Shown here one piece after another: positions 25,881 to 37,165 of a DNA stretch of 64,000 nt; position 1 is the stretch's first letter, and every line of letters begins with the position of its first letter. Under the pieces are notes generated by a model. The model had not been told where the DNA came from and made no database searches. It worked only from the letters and a program-made list of their open reading frames with translations. The position numbers and the translations under genes were made by a program. Source of the DNA: Amblyomma americanum (Eukaryota; Arthropoda; Arachnida; Ixodida; Ixodidae); NCBI RefSeq assembly GCF_052857255.1, contig NC_135498.1, positions 112,467,723-112,531,722 of the forward strand, given 5' to 3'.

Positions 25881-27700
25881 AACGCCAGCGTGCGGCGGAG
25901 TGAGCGGACGCATCTCACTTGGGTTCCGTGTTTTCTCTTTGATCTGCGGGTTTTTTTGAGTCGCATCTTAATGAAAGTGCATCGACCGGATGCATGAAGT
26001 TATGTGAAACACCGGGAACCAAAATTCCTAGGTAAGGCACCGCTTTTTTTGAATTTAGAGGACTTTTGTGCGCCGAGAGAAGCGTCCACCGCTAGGCCTA
26101 ACGTCGAACTCTGCCTTTGCCGTGGGAGCGATAGGCCCAGCCTGAGCCTCGGTGAAGCCGCCAGCGGAACAGCGCACCATCGATGATTACGCAAGCGAGC
26201 ATTGACATAAGATGACTACCGCTATGCGTGTAGAGGTGTACGGCATCGAAATTTCGATGGACCAGTGCACAAGATCACAAGGCTGGAAAACTGCCGGTGA
26301 GTGAGTCAGGCACAAACGCATGGGCAAGCTAGGCCTAAATCCCGTACTTCAAACGAGCCAAGATTGCGCCAAGACCATGAATGATGTCAACAGCCGGAGC
26401 AACAACCGCAACGGTGGTGCCACTGGCAAGAATACACGTCACTCAAAAGCAAAACGTGTAAAAAAGGGCAAATTGTTGAAGGGCACGCGCATGCCAGACT
26501 TGCCACGATGCGACATGAATATCTTGTAACGACCACGAGGCGAGCTCCACCTGAGCGACGTGACCCGCGTTGAAATTGGTCGTAATATTGTAGCGGCGGC
26601 ACAGATCCCTGCCAATGAAGGAAGTGAGGACGTTGCGTCTCCCAACCTCCCGCACAATATCGTCGTAGTTAGCACCTCCAGGAGAGAGCACGCCGACCGA
26701 TACGCTGCAGTAGGAAGGATCGAAATACGCGGCACGGCGTACGAAGTACCTACGAGCCGGCCTCCCACAGCACGGTGAAGTCCGTCATAAGGGGCATCCC
26801 GCTCGAGGATGCGGCCCAGAAAATTTAGGACAATGTTGTGCACAAGCATAACCGAATGGCCCTACAGGCAAACCGGATCGGTAAAACCTGATCAGTCGCC
26901 ATTGCCTTCGAAGGGCACAAAGTACCCAATTACTTGAGATATAACAACCTGCTCACGGAATGCACGTTAAACAGAAAAGAAATCGGCGTATGCTATGCGA
27001 GCGGAAGAGTAGGCCACAAAATGGACCCGTGCCCGGATCCTTCGAACACGATCTGCCGAGGGTGCGGAATCTTCAAACCCCCCGAAGACCACGATGTGTC
27101 CCGAAGTGTGGCCTTTGTGGAGGCAAACACCTGACCATAGACAAGGCCTGCAAAGCCCGCTTCAAGACGCCTTGCGTCGTCCGCTGACGGCGCTAGGAAC
27201 GGCACCGAGCGGAGGAAGAAGACGCCGGGAGAAGGAACCAAGATAAGAGGTCTTGCAGGTGGACCCCGCCATAGCGCCTCCAGACAAAGGGGCCTGTCAC
27301 ACATGCCAGGCCGCAGCAGTAACAACAGAGGCGGCGGAAAAACGGCCGCCAGAATCGTTCCCGATCTAAGACACCATCTGGGGGCGGCAACGATGGCGGC
27401 AACCGCTGCTCGCGCTTCTGGGCCAGTTGAGGATCCGGGGACCGCTCGAGGTCCCTGAGCGAGTCAACTGGACGCTGAGGGATCGCCGACAAAAAGGTGG
27501 ACTGGACCGACAGATCTCCCGTCGCTCCAACCAGTGACACCGAAAAGGCGGGTATGTAATACACCTGGCAAGAAGTGGAGTGGGAAGCGACTGGAGCAGC
27601 TTCGGAGCGAGGACGCATTACAGCGGAGAGGGCGTCGCAGTTGAAATATGAGTTCAAATGGCGGAAGGCGGCGGAGCATCGGAGGCAGCAGGTGCCAGCA
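25881..27700 (+). mobile_element. LINE 5' region with degraded ORF1
   Basis: The LINE sequence begins after the Y copy. 25881-26320 is probably 5' untranslated region. 26320-27190 holds ORF1 pieces in several frames. 27190-27700 continues in Arg-rich out-of-frame sequence. ORF2 is not present, so the copy is truncated at both ends or recombined. Confidence 0.6.
26320..27190 (+). pseudogene. LINE ORF1 with zinc-knuckle region, frameshifted
   Basis: Recognisable pieces occur in order: a basic N-terminus (SKAKRVKKGKLLKG), RPRGELHLSDVTRVEIGRNI, NIVVVSTSRREHADRYA, then VPNYLRYNNLLTECTL. A knuckle series follows, CYASGRVGHKMDPC, CRGCG and CGLCGGKH. These match my knowledge of the ORF1 nucleocapsid-like protein of tick I-clade LINEs, which binds the element RNA. 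Breaks are at least three frame changes and in-frame stops (for example at 26527 and 26776). In the first knuckle the second Cys is Ser. Not functional. Confidence 0.7.
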
Positions 27701-27837
27701 TCACACCACTTGCTGCATGATTAGTCGCGGCAGTGCTCACGCAGTAGGAGTCATAAGTGTATTTGCGAAGGGTTTCATGGCTGCGCGCGTCACTTCCTCT
27801 TCAGACTCCCCTGCCGACGGTGTGAGTGCAATGCAGT

Positions 27838-28010
27838 CAGTGTTGGCGGTAACAAGTTACATGTAACGGCGTTACCGGCATGGCTTTATTTTTCGGTAAC
27901 TTAGTAACGTACCCGTTACCATTTGAAAACTGTAAAGGGCAACGTACTTACGTTAATATTTTTCGGTAACATGAGGTGTCACGTTACTAGTAACTTTCTG
28001 TTCAAGTTGT
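27838..28010. repeat. GTTAC-rich segment, possible hAT-type end
   Basis: It begins CAGTGTTGGCGGTAACAAGT, which resembles hAT terminal repeats (CAGNGNTGGC). It carries many GTTAC/GTAAC motifs over ~170 bases. No matching inverted end or 8-bp TSD was found, so the class is uncertain. Confidence 0.3.
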
Positions 28011-29765
28011 CCTCCCCCCCTCTGCGTCCTTTCTTTAAAAAGAAAGCGTGGAGTACCTAAAGTGATGATGCAGATAAAGAAAATGTAGAGGTGTTCTAAA
28101 CAACCTTTGTTGCGGCTCGCGTGCGTTCCACAAACACCTGCCGTTCACGATGCACCCAACTGAAAGAAAAAGACTGAATACCCATACAGCACGAAACGTG
28201 CACGAACACGCATTCACACACTTTCCTTCACCTACCTGCCTTCCCAAACCACTGCACACACAAATCTCTTTAGAGTGGAAGCGTGTCCAGAATTTTGGAA
28301 CGTCACATTGTTCAAAATTACTTTAAATTTGCTGAGAGTTGAGCTATGTTTTCTTTGGAAAGTTACACTATAGCCTAAGTTATGCCTTTAAGGGTGCATT
28401 ATAGTGTCTCTAACACCCTTCGAAAAGGGTAACTTGACGTAGCAAAGCCTCCTTATAAAGGGCACTTTTCTCACAACTCCACCCTTCTTTACCTGAAGCA
28501 GCAGAAGGTGCTTTACATAACTTGGCGGTTTTACAACGGGTGTAGCAGTCACACTTCACCTTTAACACCCTTCTGACTTTTTCACTTTCATGCCATGCCA
28601 TTAATTTTAGACTTCCCACTGTATTTTGTGTGGCACTGAGAACCTGTTTGATATATTGCATTGTATCAGTTGATATTGTAGCCACCCACACATGTAATAT
28701 GTGCTAGAGACAATAGCTTGGCTTTTCATTTTCATTATGAATGCCCAGAACATGCCAAGAGCATTCAAAAAAGGTCAGGCACATTACACTGCATGCTCCG
28801 GCAAGCATTTATTGATGTGAACCAGCAAAGGCAACTTGGTGCATACGTACAAACCACCAGACAATGCACTTTTACTCATTCACATAAAAATCCAGAAATT
28901 GTAGTTCGATTATGGAACAAAAGTTGCAGGCTCCTGGTTTGTAGCTCCTGTAGAACTCGCAGTACGCACCCGTAAATGCATTTGCACTCTTGACAGCATC
29001 AGCGACATGTTCTCTCCTGTAAAAAACAAACAGAAAAAAACGAAAATGTAAAACGAACTTTCTACAAATAATAGCTTTGGTGCCATGTACTGGTTTTTGA
29101 AATTTAGGGCAGTGCAAGTTGTCACCAGGGGCTTGAAAAAATTTTTGTAAAGCAGAATGCCATAATACTAGAAAACACAACCTTCCAAATAAAAAGAATT
29201 GCTGACCTCATGATGTGACAGACAAAAAAGAAGAAAAAGAACATGACAAACAGATGTCCAACTAGTGCCTTAAGATTGTTTTTTAAGCAGCTATTTCTGC
29301 TTTACATATGTGCATTGCCATCTTTTCTGTGAATTCCTTTGCCTGTTTTCTTTTGACTGTATACTCCATTGATTTTTTTACCTAGATAAAGAAAGAAAAG
29401 AGCTGAGAGGGAAAGGCAGACACACCTGCTTGGGTGGACATACAATAGAGCCATGGTTTCAATGAAGTTCAATCTGCCGTACCCTACAATGTCATGTTAG
29501 AAATTCCAACGGGATCATCTTGAAGTTCATGAGAATCAGTTGATGCCACTGGCGGGGGTGGGATGGACCCCTTTGAGAGGAATTGTGGCCTTTTCCTTGA
29601 GTTGTATGGGGCTATAGCCTACAATACGTTGAAATAAATTGACAGTGCTTTCTACACGAAATATATGTGCATCAGTAGATGTGATCTTATGTTACAAAGT
29701 GGGAAAGAATACTTTTGCATATACACATGCAGTCGTGGGGCAGCGGCTCAATAAAACCTGGGCTT
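28011..29765. other. No gene recognised
   Basis: AT-rich DNA without a supported gene. It includes short Lys-rich runs and no repeat shared within the window. Confidence 0.35.
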
Positions 29766-30416
29766 CTTCAGGTAGCGTATCCGAGCCTTCGAGGTGAGGA
29801 AATATGAAACTTTATTTTGGCAAAATGAAAAACCAGCGGGTTTACTCGCACATTAAAGTAACTTATTTGCATAATTTAGGAAAGAGCAAACACTCAACTA
29901 TTAAAATTTAACAGCGCTGAGCGACTCAATGAGCCTTGTTATCAGGGCCCAGAGCAATCGTTCTCAGTCAGGTCGCCTGTTACATATCTCAAGGTTCCGC
30001 CCCTTCATCAGTCGGCGGTCAAATCAACACGTGGTACAGATTGGAAGAATGAAGCACATAGCACCCGGAGGCACTCGTGGGCATCGGCGAGGAGGATTCG
30101 GGGGTCCACTGCTACCTCGCACAGTAGAAAGGCATGGCTCTATGGAAAACATGTGATTCGTGTAGGTGCCGCAGTCGCTACTGCGGTGGGTCCTCTTCCC
30201 ATGGGTCGGCTCCTGTCAGTGGCAGCTTATAACTGCAAGGTACAGTCCCCTCTTCTCTCCATTGTCTTGTTCATCGTGCGAACCAGACAAAGAGAAGGCC
30301 ATCTCACCACTCATTAAAAGCGTGGGAAAGATCCCGCAGGTAGGTTCCCAGAGACATGCTTTTTTTCACGGGGTCAACGAAAAGTCAAATGATGTGTCCG
30401 CAGCTGGGTTGTAACA
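29766..30416 (-). repeat. 3' LTR (~651 bp)
   Basis: It aligns base by base with 34821-35499. Shared blocks include GAGGAAATATG, AGAGCAATCGTTCTCA, GGCGAGGAGGATTCGGGGGT and AGGTAGGTTCCCAGAGACAT. On the minus strand it begins TGTTACAACCC. The edges are inferred from where similarity to the other LTR stops. Confidence 0.85.
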
Positions 30417-30432
30417 GCTTCCTCCCCCGCCA
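30417..30432 (-). promoter_or_regulatory. Polypurine tract
   Basis: The minus strand reads GGCGGGGGAGGAAGC immediately before the LTR start TGTTACAACC. That is the position and composition of the plus-strand primer used by LTR retrotransposons. Confidence 0.75.
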
Positions 30433-30949
30433 AACGAGGATCTGCGGGTAGCAGTCACTGCTGCTCCCCAAAGGGACGACTCAATTGCTTGCAGAAGAAC
30501 CAACATTTCTCCGTCGCCCGTAACATTGTCTTCTTTGACGTTGAACAGATTCTTCGAGGCTTCGCTGAAACTTCAACCACATGCTCAAGCCAGCACTCAG
30601 CATTGCTCTAAGAAAGCCAGTTAAAAGAAGGATTACTACAATGTGGTTACTATAGCTGTTGGAGAAAAGCCCACACTAAAACTCTCAAGGCCCACATATG
30701 CTGAGAAAACCAAACATGCTACTACACACATGAACACGCATAAACGCACGAAATAAAAACTTAAGTAGCAATTTGATATACCTGTAGAGCACCCTGGAAT
30801 GTTTAGAAAGAATGGTTAAGTGCGTCCGTGTTTACATTTAATTTGCCCTTGTACTTTATGTCGAAATGATACTGATGCAGAATAAAGCTCCACCTGAGAA
30901 GGCGGTTGTTCGTTGATGTCGCGGTTTGCGGCCAGGAAAGGGGTGAATG

Positions 30950-32144
30950 GTCCATTTATACAGTGAATTTGGCGACTCCGAGATAGCATTGTAATTTCTG
31001 GATAGCCGAAACAATGCAAGAGCACTCATTTTCCAACACGAAGTACACCATCTCTCGAGAGCTCAGTTCTCGGCTCAGGTAGAGGACGAGATGTTTCTTG
31101 CCGTCGCCGTCCCTCTGGCAGAGAACGGCACCTAGTCCTCGATCACTCGCATCACACTGGACCGTGAATTCTCGTTCGTAATCAGGAGCTCGCAAAACCG
31201 GGCGGCTAATCAGTACTGCATTCAGGTTTAGGAAGGACGCTTACTTCTTTTCGTCTCAGACTACATTTGTTGGCTCTGTCCTAAGGAGAACATCGGCCAG
31301 GGGACTTGCCAAAGCGGAATAATCACGCATATAGTGATTGCAATATCCTGTAAGCTCTAAGAATGTCTGAACGTCCGTCTCTGTAGACAGGGGAGACGTA
31401 GGACACCGCAAATGCTTCACAGTCGTTTAGAACCCTGCCCAATAGGCCGAAAAAAAATGGAGCATTTCTCAGCCGAAGCTCGTCATTGTTGGTTGGAGTA
31501 ACGAAAGCTGCATATCTATTGGCGTACTCAGTGAGCGGTACATCTCAGTACCCTCGAGTAAGGTCTAATGTAGTTACATAGGCTGCTAGATTGACCTGTT
31601 CCACTCCCTCCTCAATAATGAGGATAGGATGCACTTGATCCTCGGGGACCGCATTTAACTTCCGGTAATCTACTACAGGCCTTGGTTTTTTACCCGGAGC
31701 TTCCATCAACATCATAGGCGAAGCTTGTTCGCTTTCGGAGTGCTTGATTAATCCTAATTTCAGCAAGCGTTTTGCCTCCCTATCAGGGATATCTCTCTGC
31801 CTTGTACAGAGTCCATTGCACCTTGAACGCACTGGCTCCTCGAAAGTTAACTCAATATCATGCTCAATCATATCAGTTCTGCCTGGACTGTCTACGAAGC
31901 AGTCATCAAACTCCGCTGTCAGTTCGCCGGGATCAGACAACTGAGATTCTTTTATTTCTCTCCGCTTAGTCCTCGTGAGGAGTTCCTGTGTGCTGCTTTC
32001 CTCTTCGCTTAGACAGATAAGGTTGTCTTCCATTTCCTCAAGAAGGTTCAGCGTTAGATTTATCGCGGCGTCTTTCTGCACGTAAGGCTTCGTTAGCCTT
32101 ACGTGCAGAACGTGCGTAATGAACTTGCGTTTATTAGGTTTCAA
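30950..32144 (-). pseudogene. Reverse transcriptase and RNase H of LTR element
   Basis: The frame from ~32144 contains a linker, PGRTDMIEHDIELTFEEPVR, then PRPVVDYRKLN and TTLDLTRGY (RT fingers and first palm motif with Asp). Further on, in a shifted frame, LRNAPFFF is visible. The place of the catalytic YxDD reads YVSP, and sequence after it is missing before DVQTFLELTGYCNHYMRDYS. RNase H follows at 30956-31195 (FTVQCDASDRGLGAVLCQRD, LENECSCIVSAIQKLQCYL). The enzyme copies RNA into DNA in the particle. With the YxDD lost and multiple shifts it cannot be active. Confidence 0.82.
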
Positions 32145-33289
32145 TGGTAAATGCGTACTTCCTTACGCTTTCCCCAGGTTTTATCCACGTAGTTGATGTA
32201 AGAGAGCTTGGCAGTTACTTCAGCAGGCCCTTCCCATTGTACTTCGAGCCTATTCTGCCTTGGAGGTCTCAGCAACATTACCTTGTCACTGATAAACTGT
32301 CTCCTGGCGGGCTGTTCGATCATTGTAGACCTTAGAACGAGCCTGGGCTGACTTCATGCTGGCCTCCACGAGTCATTTTATATAGACTTAACACGAACTA
32401 CACTACTGTTGGGTCCTCTCCGAGCCCTTCCCAGGCTTGGCGTACCATTCGTAGAGGTGAGCGCAGTTACCTTCCTTAAACCAACTCGGCGGGGCTAAAT
32501 CCAGTGGATGCATGCGGCACTGACCGCAAAGCGAAAAGTGCCGCAGGTAGGCATGCGTTGCAGTCGCGCTTTTCTTAGCACAATCCCCCAAGCACGCGAT
32601 TTAGAACAGAATGTCACCTTTCTAGTTGATGCTCTGCGGATGATTGATTTAGCCGTGCACTTTTTTAATGCCGCACCGCTCTAGAAATGAGGGGGTGCTG
32701 ACACTAGTGAATAGACTACCCTGATCACTTTAGATCTCGGAAGGAAATACAACTCGGGCAAAGACTGTTAACAGTGAATTCACAACACTCTGTGATGTCA
32801 CCTCGTGCAGCGCAACAGCCTCTGGAAACATTGTGGCAGGCATGGTGAGGGTTTAACGACACCTTGACTCAGTCAAGAGAAGTAGCCCAACTATATATAT
32901 CACCAGCGGTGAAATGGCTCAGTAATGATCGGTACTAAAACCATCGGCGCTTTCCACTTATCTCGCGCCTTTCCGACCCGCTGACAAGCGTTGCACGACC
33001 TTACAAAACGCTCCATGTCCTTAAAATATTCAGACCAATAGTATTCCTGTAAAAGCCTCTGCTTTGTTTTGCTGATTCCCAGGTGGCATGACCACGAATT
33101 GCCATGGGAAAGTCGTAGTAAGTCTTGTCGGTACTTCTGGGGAACGACTAATTGGTTTCTCTCCGCTCCACGAATATCCTTGTAGCATTTAGGTAGTTTT
33201 CCTGAAACTGTGGCTTTGGTTGTAAGCGTACCGAAAGGGCCCTCAATTACCACTGTCACGATAGGCAAGCACACGCTTTGTTCTTCCAC
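32141..33289 (-). pseudogene. Integrase of LTR element, degraded
   Basis: The frame 33289-32900 begins with a protease-side remnant (GPFGTLTTKATVS). It then shows the zinc-binding HHCC domain: LSHGNSWSCHLGISKTKQRL and CNACQRVGKARDKWKAP. 32600-32900 carries the broken catalytic core, with EPFHRW and SDQGSLFT visible in shifted frames. 32403-32591 matches the end of the core (LYEWYAKPGKGS). 32141-32323 is the C-terminal domain (DKVMLLRPPRQNRLEVQWEG, KRKEVRIYH). It joins directly to the RT frame, which establishes the unusual domain order. Confidence 0.8.
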
Positions 33290-33299
33290 TACCTGTCGG

Positions 33300-34443
33300 A
33301 TTCATACACATAGGCCTGGTTAATCGAATGGTGACACATACGACAAATGGACAACACCTTCGTTGCATCTTAGTCGCTCCCCTTTCACTATGCGTGTGAG
33401 TTTGCAACAGCTTCATGTTTTCATCGCAGTTACTGACATACGGGAGCGCAAACTTTTCTTTTTGACACTTTCCTGCTATGCGACCCTGCTCATTGCATCT
33501 GTAGCAAGTGAGCGGCCTCCTAGCCTGAAACGTGACTTTTTCTTTCTGCGCTTTGGCCACTTTTGCACCGTTCTCATTGTCTTCCTTCCTTTGAGGTTTA
33601 TCGGAAGAAACTTTTCTTTCGTCTTTCTCGACTGTAGAGTTCCCAAAGTGCCTCTCGTGACGGCAATTCGCACTTCTGAAAATACGGGGCATATCAACTC
33701 TAGTGCTGTTAAACAGCTGGCGCGAAGCGCACTCATCAATGAGTTCGGCAGCTTTTGTCGCAGATGTTACATTGTCCCGGTCCTGTAGCCAATTTCTTTC
33801 CTCTTCAGGGAGGCAGTTGTAAAACTGCTCCAACAACATCCTCTCTACAAGAGCGTCCTGGTTACTATAGGACCCGGTGCCCTTAAACCATTCGACCAAG
33901 TTAACTTGCAGCTTGTACAAAAAATCGGTATGGCTCTTGTCCCTCGACTTCTTAGCTCCCCGAAATCACTGCGTGAACGCTTCTGCGCTAAGTCTACTTT
34001 CGTAGAAGGCAAGCCTTGACCTTCTCGTAGTTGTCCGCGCCCTCCTTGCTGAGCCGCACGACAGCCTCCGATGCCTCGCAGGGCAGAACAGTCAGTAGCC
34101 TTTGATACCAAGTCTATCAACTGAAGGACAGTTTGTCGCACGTTCGTCCAAAATTTGCAAGATAGAGACAGATATCCCCTGATACCACATATGGCTGAAT
34201 GTTTCCACACATCTTGAACTCTGCCTCCTCGTTGAGAAGAGGTACCCCTTGCTGGGGACAATTGCCCGACCTCTTGCTTAACTCTACTTCTGAGTTACGG
34301 AGCTCTATTGCCCGTTCCTGTTTTATTGCTTCATTCTCTCTTTCACGCTCACGCCTTTTCTGCTGTCTCTGCTGCTCTTCCTTTTTTTTGTTCAATGATG
34401 TTCCACGTCTCACTGAGCTCATCATCATCTGACCCCAAATCAA
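33300..34443 (-). pseudogene. Gag of LTR element, frameshifted
   Basis: The N-terminal part (34117-34443) has a charged coiled-coil-like stretch (KKKEEQQRQQKRRERERENE) and QPYVVSGDICLYLANF. The middle (33243-33920) has a SCAN-like capsid segment (LVERMLLEQFYNCLPEEERN). The knuckle CYRCNEQGRIAGKC follows. In the knuckle the expected His (CX2CX4HX4C) is Arg, so zinc binding would be lost. At least one frameshift separates the two parts. Gag would form the particle shell and bind RNA. Confidence 0.72.
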
Positions 34444-34820
34444 TGATTGCCTGAATAATCATGGGTTTACGTGCAAAACCCTTTTGTATCGATCCCCAAT
34501 TCCTCATACAACAGCAACAGGTCCGGCTTCTGCAGCTTCTGTTGGTCCACTATAGTTCTGAGTCTAGGCTATTTCCAAAACAACTATGCAAAAATACCAA
34601 CCCTCGATGATTTAAGCACAGGTCTCTACCAGTTCTAAATTTTAACCCTATTTTCGAATCTGGTCCACATCAGAGGAAAGCCAAGCACTCACCCACAGAT
34701 GTGATCATGTCTTGAGACAGCTGCTCTCTCGTTGGCTGACCGTTGTTGCCGCTTGTAGGTTCCGATCTCACCGCTGGTCACCCGTTTTCCTGGTGCAGGA
34801 GCTCACTCGAACCCGCGCAC

Positions 34821-35499
34821 CTTCGGGTAGCGTGTCCGAGTTTTCGGGCTGAGGAAATATGGAACTTGAAGTTTGGGAAAACGAAAAAGAAGGGGGTTTA
34901 CTGGCAGTTTGAAGAAACTTTTACATAATTACATAATTTACAATACTTTATAAAAGAGCAAACAGTCAAATGTTAAACGTTCATAGCGTCGAGCGACTGG
35001 ATACGCCTTGTCGTCAGGGCCTAGAGCAATCGTTCTCACTCAGGTCTCTTGTTAAATATCCCAGGGCTCTGCCGCTACACCAGTCGGCGGCCACTTCAAC
35101 ACGTTGCACAGATCGGTAGAATGACAAAACACATAGCACGCGGAGGCACTCATGGAAATGGGCGAGGAGGATTCGGGGGTCGGCCTCTACCTCGCACAAT
35201 AGAGGGGCACGTCTCTGTCAAAAACAGGTGATTCGTGCGGGTGCCGCGGTCACTCCGGCGGTGGGCCGCAGGTCGGCTCCTGTCAGTCAATGCTAAATAC
35301 TGGAAGGCATCGTACCCTCTTCCCTTTGTCGTCTTGTCCATAGTCAATCACGTCTCGCGGCGAACCAGACAAAAGGGAAGGCCATTCCCGCCCCCCTCAA
35401 CAACAGGGTGGGAAAGATTCGCAGGTAGGTTCCCAGAGACATCCTTTTTTCGCGGGGTCAACGAGGGGTCAAAACACGTGTCCCCAGCAGGGTTGTAAC
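34821..35499 (-). repeat. 5' LTR (~679 bp)
   Basis: Upstream LTR of the minus-strand element, aligned with 29766-30416. It carries several small insertions relative to its partner. On the minus strand it starts GTTACAACCCTGC, without the first T seen in the partner. Confidence 0.83.
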
Positions 35500-35660
35500 G
35501 TTGCCAATGTACTGCATTCATATTGGCCTTTCAAACACATGCTCTGGAATGTAGGTACTTTCAGAATTTCGTTTTACTGCACTGAAAGGCACAGCTCTAA
35601 TTCAATGAAATTGATTGGTACTTGAGCAACTGGCATAGCCACACACTCCTAGAAGGAAAT

Positions 35661-35860
35661 GTAGTGAAAAAGTGGTAACGGCTACTGTTACTAACATTTT
35701 TTAATAGTTGCTACCTTTGTACTACCTTCTTACGACCTCAATGAAAAAGGAGGTAGTAAAACTGCAGTAAGTACGGCTGTTACTTCCTTTTTGGCTGTTA
35801 ATACCTTTGTACTACCTCATTGCCACCTCATCGAAAGCAGAGGTAGTAAATGCGGCTTCT
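35661..35860. repeat. TACCT/GTAGTAA motif cluster, left
   Basis: Many alternating GGTAGTAA, GTTACT and ACTACCT words lie within 200 bases, like the cluster at 36978-37165. Confidence 0.45.
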
Positions 35861-36114
35861 ACTCGTATGACGCCATCCGGAAAAAAAGTCGGCGAACACG
35901 CAATTGGAGGTGTATATGTTGACGGTTCGAATCGTTGTCAAAAGCTAGCTTCCAACCTACGAGGCGTATGGTATATGCAGTGGGAAGTCGTATGAAACCG
36001 CCAGCTGCAGTGTACAATAAACAGTTACGCAAAATTTCGATACGAAAGTCTAGAAAAATTGCCGCGACATGCACGTGCGCCAGTGGTGTGCTCCTACTCC
36101 TCGCGCACATGTCC

Positions 36115-36392
36115 GGACCCCGTAGATTATCTGTTACGGGTTCAATTGGACTTATTTTTGGAAATGTGGCTGAGCGTTTGAAGGATGCTTCACTCCCGCC
36201 ACCGGTTGGCCCGGTATTGCACTACCTCCGGGATCTGCCTTGTCTTTAGCGCGTCTGTACTATCCTGTCTTTCTATCCCATCTTTCAACTCTCCTACTAT
36301 TTGCACGTGGTAGCGATTGTGGCTCGGCTTGAGCCAGTGAGCAGACCTGTGCGTTTTCCTTTTCTTTCTTCCTGGCAACAACAGACAACAGA
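36115..36392 (+). repeat. Repeat X copy, first of tandem pair
   Basis: GACCCCGTAGATTATCTGTT, CCACCGGTTGGCCCGGTATT, TATTTGCACGTGGTAGCGAT and a CAACAACAGACAACAGAC tail. Small frames here are repeat shadows. Confidence 0.85.
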
Positions 36393-36419
36393 CTCCTGGT
36401 CACCTGTGTCACCTGCGAT

Positions 36420-36715
36420 TGTCCGGACCCGTAAAGAATCTGTTAAGGGTCCAAGTTGAACTTATGTTTCGGAAATGTGGCGGAGAGTTTGAAGGATGCT
36501 TCACTCCCGCCACTGGTTGGCTCGGTGTTGCCCTACCTCCGGAATCGGCCTTGTCTTTAGCGTGTCTTTACTACCCTGTCTTTCTATCCCCTCTTTCAAC
36601 TTTCTTTCTATCTGCACGTGGAAGCGATTGCGGCTCGGCTGGAGCCAGTGAGCAGGCCTGTGTACATTCCTTCCTTTCTTTCTTCCTGGCAGTCACAGAC
36701 AGACCTGGTCGCCTG
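36420..36715 (+). repeat. Repeat X copy, second of tandem pair
   Basis: It begins GTCCGGACCCGTAAAGAATC and ends CAGTCACAGACAGAC. It is separated from the previous copy by ~27 bases. Confidence 0.85.
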
Positions 36716-36977
36716 TGTGGGGCTCACCTACGCGTTAGTAATGGGCTAGATTGAGTGTAATTTTTTGCATTACTTTTGGTTTTGTAGAAGCCCTATAAGA
36801 GCTCTGCTTCTAGCTCTGGAGTCATATTTTTGCAAAGCAAAGTATTGCAGGGATGACGCAGTGCCTGCGTCTTACCCTGCATTCAGATTAGAGGTTGCTT
36901 TTACTATCTGGAGGTAAACGTTGGCAATGGCAGTTGATGTCTCTGCCTTCGTAGGTTTTAAATGAAATTAATGTCTA

Positions 36978-37165
36978 CTCGCTGTTACTACCTTCAGAGG
37001 TAGTAAATGCTAGTAAGGGTAGCTACTGTTGCTACCTAGTAACCATTACTACGTTGCAGTTACTGCCTGCAGTTATTACCTAGGTAGTAACACATGTGAC
37101 AAGCAGTTACTACCCTGAAAGTTAGTAACTACAACTACCTTTTTGTTTAGAGTGCATAGTCATGG
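36978..37165. repeat. TACCT/GTAGTAA motif cluster, right
   Basis: Dense GTTACTACC and GGTAGTAAC words end in CTACCTTTTTGTTTAGAGTG. Together with 35661-35860 it brackets the two X copies. Confidence 0.45.

Larger units (their letters stand above)
29766..35499 (-). mobile_element. Degraded Gypsy-group LTR retrotransposon, integrase before RT
   Basis: Two diverged direct LTRs (29766-30416 and 34821-35499) flank ~4.4 kb. On the minus strand the order of recognisable domains is gag with a knuckle, a protease-region fragment, integrase, reverse transcriptase, RNase H, a polypurine tract and the 3' LTR. Integrase upstream of RT is the Gmr1-like arrangement within Ty3/Gypsy elements, rather than the usual Gypsy order. 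The frames are broken, the RT active site is lost and the LTRs have diverged, so this is an old inactive copy. No TSD was found. The primer-binding site could not be assigned. Confidence 0.82.

Noticed and set aside
27838..28010. A complete hAT transposon starting CAGTGTTGGC
   Set aside because: No opposite terminal repeat, 8-bp TSD or transposase piece was found, so only the end-like sequence is listed at low confidence.
36419..36754. A 111-codon ORF with hydrophobic stretches
   Set aside because: Lies wholly in a repeat X copy. Equivalent frames in other X copies are disrupted.
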